From Gammaproteobacteria bacterium (GTDB taxonomy: Bacteria; Pseudomonadota; Gammaproteobacteria; UBA6429; Thiohalophilaceae): a stretch of DNA of 64,000 nucleotides. Below, one piece after another: positions 29,149 through 38,782 of the stretch (position 1 is its first letter; every line of letters begins with the position of its first letter). Location of the stretch: NCBI GenBank assembly GCA_030617815.1, contig JAUWUS010000001.1, positions 1 to 64,000 of the forward strand, written 5' to 3'. The notes beneath the pieces were generated by a model. The model had not been told where the DNA came from. It did no database searches and worked only from the letters and a program-made list of their open reading frames with translations. Both the position numbers and the translations under genes were made by a program.

Positions 29149-30003
29149 ATGAGATGGACATATTTTATTTTTCTACAGAGCCTGCTCATTGTGGTAGTGG
29201 GTGTCGTTGGTTACATCCATAAAGACAAGGTAAATTTAAGCAAAACACCGCCCGCATCATTGGCGAAGTGGTACAAGCCGGAGCATAAACGACAGAAGTG
29301 GTTACATAATATGTTTAAACTCCGACGTGAAATGCAAGCAGTCAAACTTTATTCCACCGGTAATGAGGTGGAACTTTTAGATAAATGGACTGCGCTATTA
29401 AGTAAACATTATCTTGAAATAAGTGAGATGGTTCCCGAATGGAATAAAAAACTAGATGTGGAAGCATTAACCCGGTTGCAGGTAAGCGTTAAAGCCAGGG
29501 ACCAACAGGATGTATCCCTTGCGCTTGATGATTTAACTAAAACCTGTGACTCATGCCACCGAGATTACCGGAGCACTGTTGCGACAATCTACCGTGCGCC
29601 AGATTTTTCATCGGTCAAGCTTAGTCAACCAGTCGCATATAAAAAGCATATGAAAGCACTGATCCAGCAAGTGAACCAAATAAAAATTGCCTCTGAAGAT
29701 GGCAAGCGGGATGTTGCGTTATCATCCTTGTCTGAACTCAAGCAGGGCATCAAGTTACAAGGTCAAACCTGTGTGCAGTGCCATATAAAAGATGCCAGGG
29801 TATATCCCGATGTCAAAATGATAAAAACAATAGCGAACCTGGAACAAAGCCTGGCCACAGGAACACGCAAGGAACAGGGGAAAGCACTGGGAACACTGGC
29901 TGTACAGGCATGTGCTCGCTGCCACGGTACACATCGTATCGCTTATGATAACAGGAAGATTTTTGTTGACGGGCCAAATTGGCGAGAGCTGATAAAGCAC
30001 TAG
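29149..30003 (+). CDS. Membrane-anchored tri-haem c-type cytochrome
   Basis: 284 aa. N-terminal helix (5-24) without clear cleavage, then a periplasmic part with three haem sites: CDSCH (about 130), CVQCH (about 210) and CARCH (about 255). The helices before each site resemble c'/c-556-like repeats. G+C appears higher than in the neighbouring cassettes. The gene lies between an IS remnant and an attC-like site, so it may have been acquired. Electron partners unknown. Confidence 0.85.
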   Translation: MRWTYFIFLQSLLIVVVGVVGYIHKDKVNLSKTPPASLAKWYKPEHKRQKWLHNMFKLRREMQAVKLYSTGNEVELLDKWTALLSKHYLEISEMVPEWNKKLDVEALTRLQVSVKARDQQDVSLALDDLTKTCDSCHRDYRSTVATIYRAPDFSSVKLSQPVAYKKHMKALIQQVNQIKIASEDGKRDVALSSLSELKQGIKLQGQTCVQCHIKDARVYPDVKMIKTIANLEQSLATGTRKEQGKALGTLAVQACARCHGTHRIAYDNRKIFVDGPNWRELIKH

Positions 30004-30075
30004 CCCGATTCAGCATTACCATGGGTAATTGGGCTATCTCAAATTGGTATTAAAAGTGCGGTCAAAAATACAACA

Positions 30076-30137
30076 ATCTAACAAATCGTTTAACTATGCA
30101 GGGCTTCCAGCCCTGCGCGGACTCTCAAACGTTATAT
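30076..30137 (+). mobile_element. attC-like site 3
   Basis: R'' ATCTAAC (30076-30082) fits RYYYAAC and pairs 6 of 7 with GTTATAT (30131-30137). The L boxes (AAATCGTTTAA and CTCAAAC) resemble classical attC, and a stem GCAGGGCT / AGCCCTGC lies in the middle. Starts 73 nt after the tri-haem cytochrome gene. Confidence 0.55.
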
Positions 30138-30170
30138 TTAAAAGAGATGAAAATTACTGCTGAATGAATA

Positions 30171-30196
30171 AAAAGGAGGCCATGCCTCCTTTTTTA
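30171..30196. terminator. Terminator
   Basis: Stem AAAAGGAGGC / GCCTCCTTTT with loop CAT and T-run, at the 3' end of the leftward lipoprotein gene. Confidence 0.85.
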
Positions 30197-30553
30197 ATTA
30201 AGAATTCTATACCCTCTATTACGTAAACAATTTTTCACGACTTTTGTACGTTCATGTATAGTGTATGCACCGCCTTCAAGGCCACCACTTAAGGCACCTA
30301 ATTGTGCAGTTGTTACACTGGTATCACGGCCACCTATAATTCCGCCAAATATTGCACCGACAATTGCGCCACCAACGGCACCTTCAGCCACTTTTGATTC
30401 AATTTGTTCTGCGATTTGTCGACATTCAGCTAAATCTGCCTGGTAGTGTTCCATATTGTTATCTCTTGGATCGATGACGATTTGTGCATATCGGGCACAA
30501 CCAGTGAAAGTCAACATGATAACTGTTGTGGAAAGAATGAGAAATTTATTCAT
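30194..30553 (-). CDS. Glycine-zipper lipoprotein
   Basis: 119 aa. Lipobox TFTGC gives a lipidated Cys near residue 19. The middle (VGGAIVGAIFGGIIGG, then LGALSGGLEGG) is a glycine-zipper 2TM-like element found in outer-membrane lipoproteins. Two more Cys (ECRQ, NCLRN) may pair. Role unknown. Confidence 0.8.
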   Translation of the reverse strand: MNKFLILSTTVIMLTFTGCARYAQIVIDPRDNNMEHYQADLAECRQIAEQIESKVAEGAVGGAIVGAIFGGIIGGRDTSVTTAQLGALSGGLEGGAYTIHERTKVVKNCLRNRGYRILN

Positions 30554-30688
30554 AATATTTGCCTGTTTTTACAGCCGACGTAGTACACAGGGGCTATATC
30601 ATTTTTAATTATCTTACATTATAAGCTGTAGATTTACGATATAATGGTAATTGAGCACAATTTAATTTAAAAGCAGGTTGTCTATAAT

Positions 30689-30910
30689 ATGAGAGACGTT
30701 GAAATCACAAAAGAGCCTGTTGAGCTATACAAAATACTGAAATTTGAGGGTTTGGCTTCAAGTGGTGGTGAGGCAAAATTGGTGATCGAGCAAGGTCAGG
30801 TTATCGTTAATGGTTCGGTTGAAACCCGTAAACGAAAAAAGATAGTTTCAGGTGATATTATCGAGTTTGCAACAGAAAAGTTTCGCATTCAGCTTAATGA
30901 GAATTTATAG
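30689..30910 (+). CDS. YbcJ-like S4 RNA-binding protein
   Basis: 73 aa, whole protein is one S4 domain: LYKILKFEGLASSGGEAKLV, then GQVIVNGSVETRKRKKI. Matches the short YbcJ/YaaA group. Ten nt upstream of a DUF1456 gene. Confidence 0.88.
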   Translation: MRDVEITKEPVELYKILKFEGLASSGGEAKLVIEQGQVIVNGSVETRKRKKIVSGDIIEFATEKFRIQLNENL

Positions 30911-30919
30911 GAAGTATTT

Positions 30920-31411
30920 ATGACGAATAACGATATATTGCGCCGAGTCCGTTATATTTTTGATTTTAATGATGACAAAATGATCGAGCTATTTGCTTTG
31001 GCTGATTATGAAGTCACTCGGGCGCAAATCAGTGACTGGATGAAACAGGAAGACGATCCTGACTATAAAAAGCTTAGTGACAAGCAACTTGCGATTTATT
31101 TGAATGGCCTAATTAATGATAAACGCGGTAAAAAAGACGGCCCACAAGTCGAACCGGAAAAAAATCTAAGTAATAACGCTATTTTTATGAAATTAAAAAT
31201 TGCGCTAAATCTTCAGGCTGAAGATATTCTGGAAATTATGGATTTATCAGATTTCCGTATGAGTAAGCATGAATTAAGTGCTTTTTTCCGTAAATCTGGC
31301 CATAAACACTATCGTGAATGTAAGGATCAGATTTTACGTATTTTTCTCAAAGGCTTAGAAATGCAATATCGTAAAAATGATGAAGCAGATGAGAAGTTTA
31401 AATGGAAGTAG
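30920..31411 (+). CDS. DUF1456 (YehS-like) protein
   Basis: 163 aa, two copies of the DUF1456 repeat: ILRRVRYIFDFNDDKMIELF at the start and IFMKLKIALNLQAEDILEIM in the second half, each followed by a conserved helix. AGGAAGT precedes the ATG. Function unknown. Confidence 0.9.
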   Translation: MTNNDILRRVRYIFDFNDDKMIELFALADYEVTRAQISDWMKQEDDPDYKKLSDKQLAIYLNGLINDKRGKKDGPQVEPEKNLSNNAIFMKLKIALNLQAEDILEIMDLSDFRMSKHELSAFFRKSGHKHYRECKDQILRIFLKGLEMQYRKNDEADEKFKWK

Positions 31412-31504
31412 CTTTTCGATTTTAATACGGCTTTAGTTGAACCTCTCGTTTGTTTAGTGGTCATTTAATGAAGATATTATTCTAAAATTAATTGAGAGTG
31501 AACA

Positions 31505-32098
31505 ATGAAAAAAATTAACCTGATTTTTGTTTTATTAGCAGGATCACTTACCTATTTACCCAATGCATTAGCGGATAAAGCCATTTTTGCGGGTGGTTGT
31601 TTCTGGTGTATGGAATCTGATTTTGAAAAGCTGGAAGGTGTAACGGATGTTATTTCCGGTTTTACCGGCGGCACGCTTAAAAATCCAACTTACAATGGTA
31701 ATCATAAAGGTCATTATGAAGCGATTGAAATTACCTATGATCCAACTAAAGTAAGTTACAAACAATTGTTAGATCATTACTGGGTCAATATTGATCCATT
31801 TGATGCCAGGGGTCAGTTCTGTGATAAAGGTTTCAGTTACTTAAGTGCTATTTTCGTTGCTGATGCAAAAGAAAAGAAATTAGCAGAAGCATCAAGAAAA
31901 AAAGTGGTAGAACAATTTCCTAAGAAAAAAGTAGTTACTCCGATTCTAAATACTTCAGTATTTTATCCAATAAAAGGAAATGAAAGTTACCACCAAAATT
32001 ATTACAAAAATAATTCTGTACGTTATAAATATTATCGTTGGAGTTGTGGTCGTGATCAAAGACTTAAAGATATTTGGGGCGACAAGGTTACTCACTAA
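31505..32098 (+). CDS. msrA: Periplasmic peptide-methionine (S)-S-oxide reductase
   Basis: 197 aa with a signal peptide (to about ALADK, residue 24) and the catalytic GGCFWCMES directly after it. A further Cys in YRWSCGRDQ may resolve. Repairs oxidised methionine; export implies envelope targets, fitting the Met-rich secreted proteins in the window. Confidence 0.92.
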   Translation: MKKINLIFVLLAGSLTYLPNALADKAIFAGGCFWCMESDFEKLEGVTDVISGFTGGTLKNPTYNGNHKGHYEAIEITYDPTKVSYKQLLDHYWVNIDPFDARGQFCDKGFSYLSAIFVADAKEKKLAEASRKKVVEQFPKKKVVTPILNTSVFYPIKGNESYHQNYYKNNSVRYKYYRWSCGRDQRLKDIWGDKVTH

Positions 32099-32112
32099 AC
32101 AGGAAAATAAAA

Positions 32113-32532
32113 ATGGCTGATGAAAAAATAAAAGGCAGTTGTTTGTGCGGTAAAGTCACTTATCAATTTTCCGGGCCAACCAAGGTTTTTCAGTATTGCC
32201 ATTGTACTCGATGTCAAAAAATAACAGGTTCTGCTCACGCTTCAAATATTATTATTGAACCGGATCAATTTGAGTGGCTAACGGGTGAAAGTTCAGTTGG
32301 ACGATTTGAACTGTCTGAAGCAAAACATTTTGCTAGTTCATTTTGTACTATCTGTGGTTCATCATTACCCTGGCTTACTCAAAGCGCTAAAGCCATGATT
32401 ATTCCAGCTGGAACATTAGACGATGATCCAAAAGTTAAACCAATACATAATATTTTCTTTGCTGATAAAGCATGTTGGTTTGAAAACGTGAATGATTTAG
32501 TGAAATATGATGCGCTCCCAACTAAAAAATAA
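32113..32532 (+). CDS. GFA-family (CENP-V-like) zinc protein
   Basis: 139 aa from ATG 32113 preceded by CAGGAAA. Zinc ligands in SCLCGKVTY, CHCTRCQ and FCTICGSSLP define the GFA fold. Substrate unknown; the family name comes from a glutathione-formaldehyde enzyme but most members are uncharacterised. Its 3' end overlaps the next gene by 26 nt. Confidence 0.88.
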   Translation: MADEKIKGSCLCGKVTYQFSGPTKVFQYCHCTRCQKITGSAHASNIIIEPDQFEWLTGESSVGRFELSEAKHFASSFCTICGSSLPWLTQSAKAMIIPAGTLDDDPKVKPIHNIFFADKACWFENVNDLVKYDALPTKK

Positions 32533-33661
32533 TACTCAATTACTTTTATTGGTTATAACCTGGTTATGTCTGTTTGCACCATTGAAAGCTGAAAACTCAA
32601 CGTTTACTATCAAAAGTGAAGGGATGAATTTAGAAGTTGAGCAAGTTGCTGATGATTTAGGCATACCATGGGGAATGGTTTTTTTATCTCCGAATAAGTT
32701 ACTGGTAACTGAACGTTCTGGTTCTATATTAATCCTGGATTTAAAAAAACATAGGAAAACCAAATTAAAAAATACGCCAGACGTTATGGTTGATGGCCAG
32801 GGTGGCATGCTTGATGTTGCCTTGTCTCCGGATTATAAAACAAGTGGCTGGATTTACTTTACTTATGCTAAAGAAGTTTTTAATGAAGGCGTAACGGTAC
32901 TTGCTCGCGCAAAACTTAATACTAATAATTATATATTTAAAAATTGGCAAGAACTACTGGTATCAAAATCAAGAACAGATGAGGACTATCATTTTGGCAG
33001 TCGTATTACTTTTGATAATAAGGGACATGTATTTTTTGGGATAGGCGATCGGGGACAACGGCCTAACGCACAGGATTTAAGCAATCATGCGGGTTCAATT
33101 ATTCGTTTGAACCTTGATGGGTCTATTCCAAAGGATAATCCCTTTATTAATAAGGAAAATATTTTACCTGAGATATGGAGTTATGGGCACAGAAACCCTC
33201 AAGGCCTGGCGTATGATTTTAAGTACAAACGTCTTTGGGAGATTGAACACGGTCCCAGAGGTGGAGATGAATTAAATTTAATTGTAGCGGGTTCGAATTA
33301 TGGTTGGCCAGTAATATCATATGGTAAAGAGTATTCGAGTCCTTTTGCAGTGGGTGAGGGAACGCATCGTGATGGTATGGAGCAACCCATTAAAGTTTAT
33401 ATTCCCTCTATTGCTCCAGGAAGTTTAATTATGTATTCAGGTGATGCTTTATCGAAGTGGAAAGGCAATCTATTCTCCGGAGCATTAAAGTTACGTCATA
33501 TTAATCGTATCGTTTTAAATAAAGAAGGGCAGGTTATTAAGGAAGAAAGATTACTAGAGTCTTTAGATGAACGTATACGTGCTTTAGCGCAAAGCCCTGA
33601 AGGCTGGATATATTTCTCAACGGATAGTGGGAAAATATTTAGAATCTTGCCCAGAACATAA
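32507..33661 (+). CDS. PQQ-dependent sugar dehydrogenase (YliI/GSDH-like), exported
   Basis: 384 aa; two adjacent ATGs (32507, 32510). Signal peptide ends near LKAEN. Six-bladed propeller motifs: GIPWGMVFL, GGMLDVALSPDY, FGSRITFD, GIGDRGQRPNAQD, YGHRNPQGLAYD, WEIEHGPRGGDELN, and GSLIMYSGD. These match soluble aldose sugar dehydrogenases of the outer membrane or periplasm. Substrate not predictable. Confidence 0.9.
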   Translation: MMRSQLKNNTQLLLLVITWLCLFAPLKAENSTFTIKSEGMNLEVEQVADDLGIPWGMVFLSPNKLLVTERSGSILILDLKKHRKTKLKNTPDVMVDGQGGMLDVALSPDYKTSGWIYFTYAKEVFNEGVTVLARAKLNTNNYIFKNWQELLVSKSRTDEDYHFGSRITFDNKGHVFFGIGDRGQRPNAQDLSNHAGSIIRLNLDGSIPKDNPFINKENILPEIWSYGHRNPQGLAYDFKYKRLWEIEHGPRGGDELNLIVAGSNYGWPVISYGKEYSSPFAVGEGTHRDGMEQPIKVYIPSIAPGSLIMYSGDALSKWKGNLFSGALKLRHINRIVLNKEGQVIKEERLLESLDERIRALAQSPEGWIYFSTDSGKIFRILPRT

Positions 33662-33671
33662 AATTAATAAT

Positions 33672-36002
33672 TTAGGCTGATAGCATTTTTTGAGGTTTGC
33701 TTATGAAATATCCCTGCGAGTAATCAAACCCAAGCTCTTTAACTTTATCAAATATTTCCTGGGAATCAACATATTCTGCAACTGTTTCTATACCCAGCTG
33801 TCTGGAAAAATCGATAAGTGTTTTTGCTACAATTTCGGCATTTTTATCTTTAAGAATATTTTTTATGATTGAACCATCAACTTTCAAGTAATCAACGTTA
33901 AGATGAATTAGATGCGTAAAATTTGAATATCCTGTACCAAAATCATCAATAGCGACCCGGCAGCCGAGATTTTTTATATCGTGTATAAATCTTGAAACTT
34001 CAGAATAGTTTTCGATACCTTCACTTTCAGTTAATTCAACAATTATTTTCTCGGCTACGTTGTATTCTTTTAACTTCTCTTTAAAAAAAACAATTGTTTT
34101 TTCATTGCGAATATCTTCCACGGTAAGGTTGATGGAGATACTGACATCTTGATTGTTAACGGTTTGAAATGTTTTTTCAATCATGACTTTTGTTAATGTT
34201 GCATATTGACGCGTGCTTTTTGCCGTGTCGAGAAAAAATGAAGGAGGTATTATTTTTTCATCTTCATCAACCAGTCTGACCAATGCTTCATATTTATCTT
34301 TTTTATCTATTTTATTATGCTTGATTACCTGGAAAAAAGGGATGATGCGGTTGTCAGATAATGCAGTATTAAGCTTTTGTGCCCAGAGAATATTTTTGTG
34401 GTGTTGTTTGGTATTTTCTTTTGTGTTCTCAAATAAAATGTAGTTTTTGTTTTTTTCTTTTGCTTCTTGCAATGCTTGTTCTGCTCTTGGAATCAGGAAT
34501 GCATGTTCGTTTTTGCTCACGCCAGCCGTTAAAGTGAGGTTAATATCAATATCGCCAATGTGGTAACTGTTGTTACGAATAATTCTTAAAAGTTTTGTTA
34601 TGCGATCATCAGAGCCATCGTTTAAGTTATCAATATTAGACAGAATAGCAAATTGGTTTCCGCCCGAACGATAAACGGTATTTTTGTTGTCAATATATCG
34701 ATTAATTTTTTCACCAAACTCTCTGAGTAAGTTATCACCTGCTTTTAATCCATATAGGTTGTTAATTGATTTAAAGTTTTTTATGTCAATAATAATGAGA
34801 CATGGATTATTGTTTTTATTGATATCATTTTGTAACTTGATTCGATTTTGTAATCCGGTGACTGAATCAGTATATTGTTCTTTTAGTTGAATATTTTTTC
34901 GTCTTATATTTAAAATAAAACCAAATATTATAATAATGAGTACGGAAACAAACCATAATAACCACTTGGTCATTTCAGGGTATCGCTCTATGAGAGGAGG
35001 TGGCAGGTTTATGATAGTTGCTTTTTTTAATAAAGTGTCATTTACATTCAGATTGAAATGTTTGGTTTCCGGCCAGCTTAAAATAAATTCACTGGCATTT
35101 TGGAATTTGATTGCATTTGCTTTATTTCCTTGAATTATAGTGCTTGCAATGTTTGCTGCAGATTCCCCCTGTACGCGACCACTATTTACATAGCCGCCTA
35201 ATACTCCGGGAAATAAATAAGTATCTTCCATTACCAGAACTTTTCTTCCCGTATTTATTATTGCTTTAATTGTTGTTTGCAAATCAAGAAGAATGTTTTG
35301 GTTATCCTGAATTCGACCAATAGTGGTTAAAATAACGATTCCATCATCAATAGCATTTAATTTTTCTATTAAAACATCCAGGTTTGAAAAACTTAGATGA
35401 ACTATGTTTGGGTTATTTTGTGTGTGTTTATTTATAATTCCCTTGATTGCTTTGTCAGTCGTTCCCCCATCACCTAAAAAAATAATTTTGCTTCCTTCTT
35501 TTTTTGCTATAGCTTTTGCAAGAGAAATGGATGATAAAATATCTTTAGATTCAAATATTCCAGAAAAAGTATGCTCATGACTGGATGTCTGTATTTTAGT
35601 ATTATTTATACCTGAAAATATGATTGGAATATCCCAGGTTAAGTGTTCACTGGAATGAATAAAATTCAGCGCATTATCATCAGTAACATAAATTAAATCA
35701 GGTGGGTGACTATCATATTTAGCATTTAGGTAGCGTAAAAAATTTTTTTGATAGTTTGGGGAAGGGATGATTCTCTTTGTATCTAAATATTCAGTTGAAA
35801 AATTAATCGTGTATTCAGGTAGATTTTTTTTCAGCCTTTTTTTAAACGCTTCATATTGTGAAGATGTCCATTGGTATTCCTGATGATATGAGTGGACTGC
35901 CAGTATATTTAGCTTATTCGAGGGATGGGCTGCATATAACGGTGATGCTAGTAATATATGAAATGCATATATCAGGCTTAACATTTTGTAATTTTTAGTC
36001 AT
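33672..36002 (-). CDS. Periplasmic-sensor GGDEF/EAL protein
   Basis: 776 aa. Signal peptide, then a periplasmic ABC-substrate-binding-like domain (about 30-330), one helix (about 344-366), a GGDEF domain whose active site is degenerate (SGGNQF near 447), and an EAL domain with EALVR near 571, DDFGTGYSN and VAEYVDS intact. So it is probably a c-di-GMP phosphodiesterase with a non-catalytic, perhaps GTP-binding, GGDEF domain. Ligand unknown. Confidence 0.92.
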   Translation of the reverse strand: MTKNYKMLSLIYAFHILLASPLYAAHPSNKLNILAVHSYHQEYQWTSSQYEAFKKRLKKNLPEYTINFSTEYLDTKRIIPSPNYQKNFLRYLNAKYDSHPPDLIYVTDDNALNFIHSSEHLTWDIPIIFSGINNTKIQTSSHEHTFSGIFESKDILSSISLAKAIAKKEGSKIIFLGDGGTTDKAIKGIINKHTQNNPNIVHLSFSNLDVLIEKLNAIDDGIVILTTIGRIQDNQNILLDLQTTIKAIINTGRKVLVMEDTYLFPGVLGGYVNSGRVQGESAANIASTIIQGNKANAIKFQNASEFILSWPETKHFNLNVNDTLLKKATIINLPPPLIERYPEMTKWLLWFVSVLIIIIFGFILNIRRKNIQLKEQYTDSVTGLQNRIKLQNDINKNNNPCLIIIDIKNFKSINNLYGLKAGDNLLREFGEKINRYIDNKNTVYRSGGNQFAILSNIDNLNDGSDDRITKLLRIIRNNSYHIGDIDINLTLTAGVSKNEHAFLIPRAEQALQEAKEKNKNYILFENTKENTKQHHKNILWAQKLNTALSDNRIIPFFQVIKHNKIDKKDKYEALVRLVDEDEKIIPPSFFLDTAKSTRQYATLTKVMIEKTFQTVNNQDVSISINLTVEDIRNEKTIVFFKEKLKEYNVAEKIIVELTESEGIENYSEVSRFIHDIKNLGCRVAIDDFGTGYSNFTHLIHLNVDYLKVDGSIIKNILKDKNAEIVAKTLIDFSRQLGIETVAEYVDSQEIFDKVKELGFDYSQGYFISKPQKMLSA

Positions 36003-36108
36003 AAATACGATCTGAACCTACGATAAAGTTTCTTAATATACACCAAAATCACATTAAAACCGGCGATTTATTTTATGCCGCCTTATTTAGAAGCATGTGT
36101 TATTTTAC

Positions 36109-36125
36109 TGCACCAACATTGAGCA
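36109..36125 (+). promoter_or_regulatory. NtrC-like site of nirB
   Basis: TGCACCAACATTGAGCA: the left half is perfect and the right half partly conserved. Centre near -143 from the expected start. A weaker TGCGCAAGCA lies at 36168. Confidence 0.5.
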
Positions 36126-36232
36126 TTTTACAGAGTTCTGTTTTTTCAATACCCTTCATTTAATCACTGCGCAAGCAAAATAAACCTATAAAATCAATAG
36201 GTTGTAATCTTATTTAGCGTATTCTTATATTC

Positions 36233-36248
36233 TGGCACACATGTTGCT
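36233..36248 (+). promoter_or_regulatory. Sigma-54 promoter of the nirB operon
   Basis: TGGCACACATGTTGCT: GG and GC are 10 nt apart, as the -24/-12 rule needs. The start is expected near 36260, about 78 nt before the nirB ATG. The 323-nt gap 36003-36325 otherwise holds only the NtrC-like site. Confidence 0.85.
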
Positions 36249-36337
36249 CTATAGATAATAGTGACATCATTTTACCCAAAACTGAGTCAAATGATATTAA
36301 AACTGGATCACATTTAGAACAAATTTTGGAGTGCGGG

Positions 36338-38773
36338 ATGAAAGAAAAACTGGTTGTTATTGGCAATGGTATGGCGGGAATTCGTACCATTGAAGAATTG
36401 TTGAAAATAGATGACGAACGCTATGACATAACAGTTTTCGGTGCTGAACCCTATGGTAACTATAATCGCATCATGCTTTCACCAGTGCTGGCGGGTGATA
36501 AAACCATTGATGAAATCATGCTTAATGATATGCAGTGGTATAAAGATAATAATGTGACGTTGCACAGCGGTAAGGAAGTAACTTCAATCGACCGGGTTAA
36601 TCGCAAAGTCATTACCGATGATGGCACCGAAGAAGCGTATGACCGCTTATTAATTGCCACAGGTTCAGATCCTTTCATTATTCCTGTTCCGGGAAATGAT
36701 CTTGATGGTGTTATTGCCTTCCGTGATATTAAAGATGTCGATGTAATGATCGCTGCAGCTAAAGAACATAAACATGCAGTGGTAATTGGCGGTGGTCTGT
36801 TAGGTCTCGAAGCTGCAAACGGTTTAATGCAACAAGGCATGAGCGTGACGGTTGTCCATTTGATGGACAAGTTAATGGAGCGCCAAATGGACGGTCCAGC
36901 AGCAGCTATGTTAAGAGAGTCACTGGAAGAACGTGGCTTACATTTTTTAATGGAAGCCGAGACGGAATCGATTATTGGTAAGGATCGTGTTGAGAAAGTT
37001 CGTTTTAAAGATGGCTCAGAAATTTATGCTGATCTTGTTGTCATGGCGGTGGGTATAAAACCAAATATTAAGTTAGCAAAAGAAGCAGGTATACATTGTG
37101 AACGTGGCATTGTGGTTAACGATACTTTGCAAACATATGATCCAACAATATATTCAGTAGGTGAGTGCGCACAACATCGTGGCATTGCTTATGGTCTGGT
37201 TGCACCTTTATTTGAAATGGCAAAAGTATGCGCCAATCATTTAGCGAAGATGGGTATTGGTCGGTATGAAGGTACGATGACTTCAACCAAGTTAAAAGTG
37301 ACCGGTATTGATTTATTCTCTGCAGGTGATTTCACTGGTGATGAAACAACCGATGAACTTGTTTTTCAGGATAAAGCGCGAGGTGTTTATCGCAAGATCA
37401 TTGTTAAAGACAATAAAATTCTCGGTGCTGTTATGTATGGTGATACGATTGATGGCACGTGGTACTTTGATCTTATGCGTGATGAAACGGATATTTCTGA
37501 ATTCCGTGAAACCTTATTATTTGGTCAGGCACATTTAGGTGATTCCGGTCATGGCGATGATAACCGTGTTGCTGCCATGTCAGACAATGCAGAAATTTGT
37601 GGTTGTAATGGTGTAACCAAAGGTGAAATTGTTAACGCCATTACGGTTAACAAAATTTTCACATTAGATGAAGTACGTGCTCACACTAAGGCATCCAGTT
37701 CTTGTGGTTCATGCACAGGTTTAGTCGAAGCATTAATGTCACATACCCTGGGTGGTGAATATTCTACGGCTCCGCATTTAAAACCCATGTGTGGTTGTAC
37801 TGATAAATCACATGACACCGTTCGTGAAGCAATTGAAACACAAGAGTTCAAATCTGTGCGTACTGTTATGGATGCAATGGAATGGAAAACGCCGGATGGC
37901 TGTAGTAAATGTCGTCCTGCAATAAACTATTACCTGGTTTGTAAATTTCCTGAGCTGAATCTTGATGATAGCCAGTCACGTTTCATAAACGAACGTGCGC
38001 ATGCCAATATTCAGGGCGATGGAACATATTCTGTTATTCCTCGCATGTGGGGTGGTATGACGACACCGCAAGAGTTGCGTGCTGTTGCGGATGCTGCTGA
38101 AAAATTTAAGTTGAAAACGGTTCATGTAACTGGTGGACAACGTATTGGTTTATACGGTCTTAAGAAAGAAGAATTACCAGCAATTTGGAATGACTTAAAT
38201 AAAGCCGGTATGGTTTCTGGTCATGCTTATGGTAAAGCACTGCGTACGGTTAAAACCTGTGTCGGAAAAGAATGGTGTCGTTTTGGGACACAGGATTCTA
38301 CTGGCCTGGGGATCAAACTTGAAAAAATGAGCTGGGGCTCATGGATGCCACATAAGTTTAAAATGGCGGCATCTGGTTGTCCTCGAAATTGCGCTGAAGC
38401 CACGATTAAAGATTATGGTGTGGTGTGTGTCGATTCAGGTTACGAAATTCATGTTGGTGGTAACGGTGGTATTAAAGTTCGTGCAACTGATTTGTTATGT
38501 AACGTAGAAACAGAGGAAGAAGTCCTTGAATACAGCGCTGCATATATTCAGCTTTATCGTGAAGAAGCGCATTACCTTGAACGTACTGCGCCATGGATTG
38601 AAAGAATGGGGTTGAACCATATTAAGGAAGCATTGGTTGACAACTCGGCAAGACGCAAAGAATTAGCAGAGCGTTTTAATTATTCGCAAACCTTTATGCA
38701 GGATGATCCATGGGAAGAACGTGCAAAAGGTGGTGAAGCACATGAATTTACTCCAATTAAGGTTATGGGATAA
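36338..38773 (+). CDS. nirB: Assimilatory NAD(P)H nitrite reductase, large subunit
   Basis: 811 aa from ATG 36338 behind TTTGGAG. FAD domain (IGNGMAGIRTIEEL) and NAD domain (VVIGGGLLGLEAANGL) in the first 300 residues; BFD-like [2Fe-2S] segments (CGCNGVTKGEI, CGSC, then CGCTD and CSKCRP) about 425-545; C-terminal sirohaem-[4Fe-4S] domain with TCVGKEWCRFG and SGCPRNCAEA. Reduces nitrite to ammonium in the cytoplasm. Operon continues to nirD across a dispersed repeat. Confidence 0.96.
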   Translation: MKEKLVVIGNGMAGIRTIEELLKIDDERYDITVFGAEPYGNYNRIMLSPVLAGDKTIDEIMLNDMQWYKDNNVTLHSGKEVTSIDRVNRKVITDDGTEEAYDRLLIATGSDPFIIPVPGNDLDGVIAFRDIKDVDVMIAAAKEHKHAVVIGGGLLGLEAANGLMQQGMSVTVVHLMDKLMERQMDGPAAAMLRESLEERGLHFLMEAETESIIGKDRVEKVRFKDGSEIYADLVVMAVGIKPNIKLAKEAGIHCERGIVVNDTLQTYDPTIYSVGECAQHRGIAYGLVAPLFEMAKVCANHLAKMGIGRYEGTMTSTKLKVTGIDLFSAGDFTGDETTDELVFQDKARGVYRKIIVKDNKILGAVMYGDTIDGTWYFDLMRDETDISEFRETLLFGQAHLGDSGHGDDNRVAAMSDNAEICGCNGVTKGEIVNAITVNKIFTLDEVRAHTKASSSCGSCTGLVEALMSHTLGGEYSTAPHLKPMCGCTDKSHDTVREAIETQEFKSVRTVMDAMEWKTPDGCSKCRPAINYYLVCKFPELNLDDSQSRFINERAHANIQGDGTYSVIPRMWGGMTTPQELRAVADAAEKFKLKTVHVTGGQRIGLYGLKKEELPAIWNDLNKAGMVSGHAYGKALRTVKTCVGKEWCRFGTQDSTGLGIKLEKMSWGSWMPHKFKMAASGCPRNCAEATIKDYGVVCVDSGYEIHVGGNGGIKVRATDLLCNVETEEEVLEYSAAYIQLYREEAHYLERTAPWIERMGLNHIKEALVDNSARRKELAERFNYSQTFMQDDPWEERAKGGEAHEFTPIKVMG

Positions 38774-38782
38774 AACTATTTG

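Noticed and set aside
36168-36184. Second NtrC site of nirB
   Set aside because: Only TGC-type fragments match; too weak to list.
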